The notes under the pieces are model-generated. The model was not told the origin of the DNA. It saw only the letters and a list, made by a program, of their open reading frames with translations, and searched no databases. Shown here piece after piece: positions 57,477 through 64,000 of a stretch of 64,000 nucleotides of DNA. Made by a program: the position numbers and the translations under genes. Every line of letters begins with the position of its first letter. Positions within the stretch are counted from its first letter, which is position 1. This DNA is from Dichotomocladium elegans (Eukaryota > Mucoromycota > Mucoromycetes > Mucorales > Lichtheimiaceae): positions 62,001-126,000 of the forward strand of contig JAIXMN010000040.1 in assembly GCA_025716815.1 (NCBI GenBank), written 5' to 3'.

Positions 57477-58552
57477 TCATTCAGAGCTACCAGAGGTGCT
57501 CGCCCGTCGCTTAGGGGCGTGGATAGAGTCCATGAGGGACTGTCCAGCCGGCACTGAAGCAGACGGTGAGTCCCGTCCAGCAGAGGAACGCGGAGCAGCG
57601 CGAGAGGAAGAGGAGACGTCGGAGCCAAAGTTGCGCTCGAGGTTAAGCGCGATTTGTCCCAGTTGCTGGGAGGTGCGCTTGAGGGCGGCAGGCAGGCTGG
57701 CACGAGCAATGTTGACCCGCTCGGCGATGTCAGGACGGAGGCCGTTGAGGTACCGATTGGCAGCAATGCTGTCATCCGGCATATGCGCGTCCCTACGCAG
57801 CTTTTGGAACCGCCCGTTCCACTCGGCGACGGTCTCTCTACGCAGCATCTTTGCTACCATGACTGCCTCGACGGCGGCAGCTAACTGCTCCGTCTGGTCA
57901 ACGGAAAACTCCTGCTCGAGGGCCACTCGAGCGAACGACCAGGGCTCGTTGCTATGCGGGCAGAGGTGTTCCTCAAACCACGATCGATGCTCTGGCGAGA
58001 GCAGGACTGGCAAGTACCGAGCCCAGACAAGGTCAGGGGCTTGGCCCGCTGCGGCGAGGATATCCTCAAAGGCACGCAAGCAGTCTTGAATGGTCGCGAA
58101 GACCATCGACGCCGGACGCCAGACAAATCCTTCCCACTGGAAAACGGGGCAGTTGGCGGGCATCGCCCAGCGGTCGACACCAGGAAGGGAAGGAGTGCTC
58201 GAAGTTTCGGCGAACGAGGATATCGATCCTGGGGCTGGTCTCACGAGCAGGCGTGCTGACGACTCCAGTTCGGCGATCTCCTGCTCAAGCAGGCTCATCT
58301 GCTCCCTTAGACGGGCGTGCTCAGCCCAGTCGTTCGCCCGGGCGGCGGCCGTGCGTTGCAGCATTAGCAGGGCGAGATCACCCCGCAAGGACTCCACGGC
58401 TTCCACAGCCTGCTGCACCACTGATGTGGCGCGGGTTGCCTCGACGACAGGGGCGACAGGTGCATCATTTCGCGGCTGGTTGGTGCCGCTCGTTGCCGCG
58501 CGAACGGAAGGAAGGTCGAAGTCGTTGTTGGAGGGAGAGGGAGCTGACATCA
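57477..58552 (-). CDS. Gag of element G, ends at an in-frame TGA
   Basis: About 358 residues from ATG 58552 (MMSAPSPSNN; the second ATG is 58549). Coiled helix region (RLREQMSLLEQEIAELESS), gag fold (FVWRPASMVFATIQDCLRAF, YLPVLLSPEHRSWFEEH, EWNGRFQKLRRDA). It stops at TGA 57477..57479, just before the zinc knuckle. E reads through this point, so the stop is most simply a mutation; stop-codon readthrough is the alternative. Confidence 0.82.
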
Positions 58553-58597
58553 TACGTGATAAAAAAAGAGAGGTAAGCGAATTCAAAGAAAAAAAAA

Positions 58598-58900
58598 TGT
58601 GGTGGTTAGAGAGTTAGTTGCAGGTGTTTAAACCGTAGGGGCTAAAATCGAGTCTTTGAGACGGGATCCTCTTTATTGAATAAAAACAACTCTCTTTTTA
58701 TATGATTTCGGACCAGGGTGGTAGTGGTGATACAAGCGGTAGTCATCGAGCATGGTCCTCCAATCATTACCAGTTAGCGGGCTTCGTAACGTTGGAATGG
58801 GAGGACAGTCGAGACGTGCTGTAGAAGAGGTGGATAAGTCGATAACCCTGCTCAGTACTGTCTGTAGAAGCGCAGTGTTATGAACAGTAGGGCTATGACA
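58598..58900 (-). repeat. 5' LTR of element G
   Basis: 303 bp. In sense the LTR ends CACCACA, followed by a T-run and no TGG-type tRNA primer site. Confidence 0.95.
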
Positions 58901-58905
58901 TAGAG

Positions 58906-59372
58906 ATCGTCATATGAAATAATACCATTGCACTTTCCCAATGCATCAATTAACGCTTGCGATCTGTAGGTATTTATTATTGTCTTTCTATGGAATTACA
59001 ATGCAAGGAACTGTGATGACGAACTTGAAGTATATGCGCAAAAGGTCCAGATCGTTCATATAATGCGTGCTCCATGTGACGCTCAGAGAAATTGCACATC
59101 TGACGCAATGGAGTCGCAGCAATCCACTGTTCTTTTATTGTTGCATATAAGGAGGTATTTTCTTTCCGCGTAAAGAAATTGCTTAATGGCCTATGTACAA
59201 ATTATGTTCCTGGAAAAAATAATGAAAATTAAAGGCAGTACACGTTTGTTTTGCTGAAACCTCTCCAAATCGTGTTCCCTTTTGTCAGAGTGATTGAAGG
59301 TAACAGATTGTTAAAGACTGGCTAGATGCAGATGAACGAGTAAAGAGAATTTGCGAAAGAATAAGCCTGGTC
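58906..59372. other. Spacer between G and the Harbinger element
   Basis: AT-rich, no gene or repeat recognised. Confidence 0.5.
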
Positions 59373-59375
59373 ATT

Positions 59376-59428
59376 AGGTCCTCTCATTACATCAATTAAA
59401 TCGATCAATTATTTCTTATAAAGGAAGG
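59376..59428 (+). repeat. Left TIR of Harbinger element
   Basis: 53-bp perfect match to the reverse complement of 62474..62526. Confidence 0.93.
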
Positions 59429-59553
59429 GCGCCTTTTATGGAAGTGCTGTAGATTGGAGCTCAGTAACTTTGTAAGAGTCGGAAAGCGAAAGCCTGACCA
59501 TATTACTTAACCTACCTGCGACACTTACGCACCCGCTTTAACATACCTTTAAA

Positions 59554-61134
59554 ATGGATACGCACACCAACATTTCCGAACACGAGATCATCTTGACGAT
59601 CGCAGACAGCATTTTGGCTCTTGAAGATACACTCAATGACGAGATGCTTACTGTGCAAGATGCCGAGGACGAAGCCATCTTGGAGTGGCTTGTAGAAGAT
59701 CTTGAGCGCCTTGATAGCTGCCCATGGCATTTGTTCTCTTCACTCGCCATGGAAGCTGCAATTCGAACTCGAATTGTACAGAGAGATATCTTTTACGATA
59801 TCTTTTATGCATGCCCAGTCTTCCTGTCAGCTGCCATAACACCAAGGGAGCGGCGTCCTCGATCGTACGAAGAGATCCATTGGTGGACTGTTCGACATCC
59901 CCAGCTGACCGATAGCGCCAGTGGTCGTAATCGATTCAAGGCGCACTATCGGATTACACGTGCTTCATTTGAGATGCTCGTCAATGAGCTCTCAAATGAT
60001 CCTGAATACATCGGCAGTGTCGCAAGAGGCGGGTATCCGGTATGGATACAAGTGGCCGTGGTCCTCTGGCGTTTTGCGAATTCGCACTTCGGCTTTCGCT
60101 TGATGAAGGAAACGTTGGGCATCGAAGACGGCTCGTACAACAACTTTACCGATCAGTTTGTGCGAGCCATGCAACGAGTAGGCCAGCGTACAATTACCTG
60201 GCCAAAAGACGACATCCGCCGAGCAATGGCCATTGCAGAGGGGTTCAAAAGCGGTGGAACTTCAAGAAGACCCCGCCTCCCCCAGGTGATTGGGGCGATG
60301 GATGGAAAGCTGTGTGTCATCCAGAAGCCGAGTGCAAATGGAAATGCATATGTTGACCGTAAAAACAATGTATCCATTTTGTTGCTCGCTGTCTGTGATG
60401 ACACTATGCGTTTCACTTATGTGAAAGCAGGAGAATCCGGTAAGTTGCAGTCAACTGCTAGTATAGACTGGATGTAATGGCGAAGCAAAATCCGGATGTG
60501 TTTACCGATATGAAGGTCGCGTGCATGATGCGCGTTCTTTCACATCAAGTGCGCTTTACAAGAACTTGTTGATCATGCCTGAACGCATGTGCATGGGCAA
60601 CACATACATCGCAGCGGGTAATTTATTGATAAAGTATTTGGTATGCCAACAATCACCAAGTTATACTTACAAGAGACAATGAATTCTATAGATTCTGCCT
60701 TCCCACTGATGTCGACGGTTATCACTCCTTTCCCTCGTGGAACTATGGTTGATAGCCAAAAACGATTCAACCTGGTTCACTCCAGCACACGTATTGCGAT
60801 TGAGCATGCTTTCGGTGCCCTCTCCACCCGCTGGCGTACTTTGTGGAAGCATTTGTACATGCTCAACATAGATCGGATTGCAAATACGATCTATGCTTGC
60901 TGTGTCTTACACAATATGTGTATTGACGCTGGTGATATCGAAGATGGAGCGGACGATGATATCGTTGAAGAATTCGAAGTGTTTGTTGGCAGTGATGCTC
61001 GCGCGGATCTGAATAACGTGGCATTCGCCAATATCAGCTCTTTGAGCGAGCAAGAAGCCAGAGAGCTGCAGAACGTTGAGCGTGAGCGAGGTCGGCAATT
61101 ACGAAACGAGCTTGTCGAATCATTGCAAACGTAA
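59554..61134 (+). CDS. HARBI1-like DDE transposase nuclease
   Basis: Exons 59554..60439, 60486..60617 and 60692..61134, 1,461 nt, 486 residues. The intron-1 acceptor (gcgaag) is the least certain junction. DDE_Tnp_4 motifs are GAMDGK (Asp250), AADSAFPL (Asp340, the codon split by intron 2) and IEHAFG (Glu377), spacing 89 and 36. Also present are the family markers EGRVHDARSF and FNLVHSSTR, and an N-terminal half with helix-turn-helix-like FRLMKETLGIEDGSYNNFTDQF. The acidic C-terminal tail may contact the Myb partner. No breaks, so it is potentially active; it acts in the nucleus with the Myb protein. Confidence 0.92.
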
Positions 61135-61311
61135 GAAACATAATGTTACTGTATACGTTTGTCTTCCTATCTCACGCATCATTTCCGCCCATAGACTATA
61201 GCTTTTTTTAAAAAAAAACAAATATACTTAACAATATTCATATTGAATATTTTTATTCCTGTTCGTGAATACTTCCAATTAGACTAATTTGCCTGGTGAC
61301 GTTACCCAGCA

Positions 61312-62325
61312 TTAAGTTCTTACTTGTTCATTATGAAGGGATGCTTCATCATCTGAGGGGAGGTTCTCAGGAACAATGCCACTACTCCTGAGGAGCGCAT
61401 TGCTATTACGAAGGAGTTGCCGCATCACCTGGAGATGCTGCCTGGCCATCTCCCGCTGCTCATTCCGGTCTTCTTCGCGGCGTTGGCGAACCTCCCTGCG
61501 GAACTCCTCCAGCTCTGCTCTCCTCTTCACCCACTCTCTCTCCATCGCTGCTTCAAACATCCCAACCCCTGACTCGAGAGCACGCTGAGTATTACTCAGC
61601 ATGTGCTCGTCTAGTTCGCGGAAGATGTTGCGCACTGCGTCGAGGTCAAACACTGTGCGCCGTCCGCGCCCTAAACCAGGTCGAGCAGGGGCTGGGGCGT
61701 CTACTGGACCATTTTCGGCCGTCGTCGTCGCCGTCGCATCCTGGGCTTCATTCCTGGCAATGTGCATAGCACCAGTAACACCCACATCCATTGATTCCAG
61801 GGTGATGTGGGGGTGGATCGACGGGTCGTCGTGCAGGATCTGGCCTACTTGGTCGTAGTATCGCCACTCGATGTCGGGGTGAGAGCCGCCAACACCTGTG
61901 GCTCCAACGCGGCGTCTCTCGCTGTTGTATTTGTCTTTCAAAGACTGCCACTTGTTCTGCGCGCGGCGCGTGTCAATCTTTGAAAGGAAGTCGCCTGCAT
62001 CAAAAGAGCGGCTCTGTCCAATCTCCCTTTGGACAGAGCTTTTGATGCCCTCGACCACCGAAGCCCAAATTCGATTCCTGACGATCGTGTCTTCGGAATT
62101 CAACAACCGCATGTAGTTGCAGCTCATTTCACCCAACAGCAAATCGATCGTTTCATCGCACCAAGAGATATTGCTGCTTGATTCGCCATTGGTGCTGACA
62201 GGCGCGAGATGAGCAGCACCTGTCGCTTGCTCGGAAACTGGAGCTGGCATGTTTCTGGCTTGGGACATTCCACGAAGGGAAAATTGGCCCATGCCGGGGA
62301 ACGAGTTGCGATTGTTGCTGTTCAT
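61312..62325 (-). CDS. Myb/SANT-trihelix DNA-binding partner of the Harbinger transposase
   Basis: 337 residues. Residues about 54-160 are a trihelix/Myb-like domain (SWCDETIDLLLGEM, ending KWQSLKDKYNSERR), the type that binds Harbinger ends and brings in the nuclease. A Gly/Arg linker follows, then a long charged coiled coil (about 245-310, EREWVKRRAELEEFRRE). Convergent with the nuclease, 177 bp between stops, inside the TIRs. Intact. Confidence 0.9.
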   Translation of the reverse strand: MNSNNRNSFPGMGQFSLRGMSQARNMPAPVSEQATGAAHLAPVSTNGESSSNISWCDETIDLLLGEMSCNYMRLLNSEDTIVRNRIWASVVEGIKSSVQREIGQSRSFDAGDFLSKIDTRRAQNKWQSLKDKYNSERRRVGATGVGGSHPDIEWRYYDQVGQILHDDPSIHPHITLESMDVGVTGAMHIARNEAQDATATTTAENGPVDAPAPARPGLGRGRRTVFDLDAVRNIFRELDEHMLSNTQRALESGVGMFEAAMEREWVKRRAELEEFRREVRQRREEDRNEQREMARQHLQVMRQLLRNSNALLRSSGIVPENLPSDDEASLHNEQVRT

Positions 62326-62473
62326 GATGGTTGGATGTTGGAGTAAGAAGTTATGTGATACTATTCGTGTAGCGCCGTCCCTTTAGCAAAGCCAAAAAAG
62401 GAAGTCGTAGTAAGAAAAATTGATCGTTTTGATCAATTTTTTCTTGTATTCATCTGTGTCCATAAAAGGCACT

Positions 62474-62526
62474 CCTTCCTTTATAAGAAATAATTGATCG
62501 ATTTAATTGATGTAATGAGAGGACCT
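62474..62526 (-). repeat. Right TIR of Harbinger element
   Basis: See left TIR. Confidence 0.93.
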
Positions 62527-62934
62527 ATTGCCTAAAAAATTTTTGGGAATTTTTCGGGCATTGCTATTTGCACCACCCCAGTCACAAACTCAGCTGGCGC
62601 ACCACCCCTCCAGACTTCATCACCCCATGAACAAAAATCAACCAATGCACCCATCTCGAAGCTGTGTCAAAAGTAACTGCTCATTGTGGATGAGAGCTCA
62701 CATATCAATGACAAATACTTCAAATTTGCCCATTACTGCGCTGGTCAAAATATGTTTAAGATTAGTAGTGAATGACATTGTCAAAATAACATCTGCTCTT
62801 TGTAGGCAAGGCTACTTTGTATCCTCATCGTCATCACTCACGTCATATATGATGACATTCAGCCCATCTTTTGGTGTTGGAAGAACTTGATGAGGGAGAT
62901 CAGTACACTGGAAGGATGAGTGGAAGAGTGGTTT

Positions 62935-63526
62935 TCAAGGATCATCCTGATGATTGCGCTGCATAACACCAATACAGAACGGATCAACTTCGGGCTGCTG
63001 GGATGGTGTATCTGTCCTGATCTTGACGAGGATGAAATGGCACCTGACAAGCTGGAGAATAATTGGATGGGTGGCCTTTGCTTGTGTGGGATGGGTTTGG
63101 AAAGGAAGAAAGAGGTAGGTGTTACTACCATAGACAGCAATTGGACTCCCAAACGTGTCAGCAGCGATCTGTGAACACTCTGGGGAGATAAACCATTCCC
63201 CTGACGATTCTGCGAGAACTTCCTCAATGGGAGGTTTAGGATAACCTGCATAATCTGTGTCATGCATAGCAGCATATTGCTCCCACATCTCCTTTTTGAC
63301 GAGCTCGAATGCATCCTCTGTACCATACACAATAAATGCAATTGCCATCACCGACAGGATTGAATACTAAATCAACAGATTGGTGTGGAATAATATCTGT
63401 GACAAGGGCAAGGTCTGGTGTGGGCGAAGAAGCAGCATTGCTGCTGACTGGATTTTTGGTAAGGGTGAGGATGCGAGACACTTGGCGGTCAATCTCTCCA
63501 TTCCGATATATTTGCGATCTTAGCAT
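62935..63526 (-). pseudogene. OTU-like cysteine protease fragment, frameshifted
   Basis: Minus strand. Frame 63526..63260 ends its useful part at NPVGDGNC, the OTU catalytic Asp-Gly-Asn-Cys box. Frame 63351..62935 continues AFIVYGTEDAFELVKKEMWE, then SPIAVYGSNTYLFLP. The two frames meet right after the cysteine and differ by one phase, and the usual Phe-Arg segment after the cysteine is missing or altered. OTU domains are deubiquitinases and also occur fused to fungal transposases (family knowledge). Probably a relic. Confidence 0.6.
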
Positions 63527-63639
63527 TTTTCAACTATAACAAAGCATTTAACTTACCAGATACCAAAAGCTTCATGCCCAGCAACTGTCTTCGCCTTTTT
63601 CTCGACTTTTTGCTCATGGATCTCAAGAGAAATAGGCGC

Positions 63640-63834
63640 TCATTTCTTGCTGCTTCGGATGTGCTTGTAGCTCAGCTGTGGTTGATGCAAATTTTCAAGA
63701 TCGATTGGTTGGACGTCTATGAGCGTCCGCAACTTGCTTAGAAATGCGACTTTTTCTTGCTGATTTGAATATGTGTGGCGCAAAGAAACAAGTCTACTAA
63801 TTTCTGCATCAATTTGCTCATCGACTGTGGCCAT
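63640..63834 (-). other. Possible upstream exon of the OTU-like gene
   Basis: From ATG 63834: helical MATVDEQIDAEISRLVSLRH and on to LENLHQPQLSYKHIRSSKK, then stop. Another frame continues Arg/Lys-rich toward a gtaagt-like donor near 63552. The layout (helix, basic spacer, OTU) resembles MULE-type transposase tails followed by OTU. Assignment is weak. Confidence 0.3.
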
Positions 63835-64000
63835 AGTAAATGGGCGTGATATAGCAATAATGCTGTGATCTGTAGTATGCACTTCTTGGTCTACATTTTA
63901 AGATTAGCACCAAAGTATGACCATTGATAACATTGCTACATCGATATACAAAATACAGTAGCCCGTTCTCTGGGAAACCTACCTAGTGGGGGAGCAGTCT

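Larger units (their letters stand above)
52978..58900 (-). mobile_element. Ty3/gypsy chromovirus G, full length, TSD TAGAG
   Basis: LTRs 52978..53280 and 58598..58900 (303 bp, two transitions apart). TSD TAGAG at 52973..52977 and 58901..58905. A purine tract (plus-strand tcaccccccacca) abuts the 3' LTR at 53281. All pol domains are present, but there is one nonsense codon and at least three frameshifts. Same family as E. Confidence 0.96.
59376..62526 (+). mobile_element. PIF/Harbinger transposon, apparently complete, TSD ATT
   Basis: 3,151 bp. Terminal inverted repeats AGGTCCTCTCATTACATCAA and on, perfect for 53 bp and recognisable to about 66 bp. 3-bp TSD ATT at 59373..59375 and 62527..62529, the size expected of PIF/Harbinger. 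Two convergent intact genes, nuclease and Myb/trihelix protein. Confidence 0.95.

Noticed and set aside
1..64000. CRISPR arrays, bacterial operons, riboswitches, rRNA genes
   Set aside because: None seen. Regular repeats are explained by LTRs, TIRs and coding repeats.

Overview
The window is nuclear DNA of a fungus, most likely an early-diverging one (Mucoromycota, probably Mucorales-like). The reasons are eukaryotic genes split by short GT-AG introns (about 46-73 nt, splice sites readable in frame), fungal-type mitochondrial proteins (ATP12, COQ1), and a dense load of chromodomain Ty3/gypsy retrotransposons plus a Plavaka-type and a PIF/Harbinger DNA transposon. The genus assignment is inference.

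Region 1 (1-15262) is a normal gene neighbourhood. It holds a 5'-truncated MFS sugar transporter, a double-RING/LON-domain protein, an NSUN-type RNA cytosine-5 methyltransferase, a four-exon protein with CBS repeats, ATP12 (F1-ATPase assembly) and COQ1 (polyprenyl diphosphate synthase for ubiquinone) in tandem on the minus strand, and a PAS-domain protein. Exon structures were derived by matching donor/acceptor sites to reading-frame continuity.

Region 2 (15263-45448) is a pile-up of retroelements. It opens with a 3.46-kb interrupted palindrome whose arms (about 1.18 kb each) end in inverted copies of one LTR. There follow a minus-strand chromovirus remnant (C), a plus-strand element with both LTRs (D), a truncated minus-strand element (E), a truncated minus-strand element of another family (F), a row of solo LTRs ending next to a tRNA-Arg(ACG) gene, and a young element (B) with identical LTRs that split a 366-bp TA-flanked MITE. 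D has no target-site duplication, and both neighbours are cut exactly at its LTR ends, which points to recombination between two D copies.

Region 3 (45449-64000) has a second intact copy of the MITE, an intact four-exon gene of unknown function convergent with a broken Plavaka/CACTA-like transposase, a second full-length chromovirus (G, same family as E, TSD TAGAG), a complete PIF/Harbinger element with nuclease and Myb/trihelix partner (TSD ATT), and a broken OTU-protease-like gene at the edge.

I found no clearly new functional system. The most unusual structures are the LTR-capped palindrome (a possible natural hairpin-RNA source against the E/G family), the C-D-E recombinant junction, the LTR array that reuses a 4-bp target beside the tRNA, and the intact unknown gene paired with the Plavaka relic.
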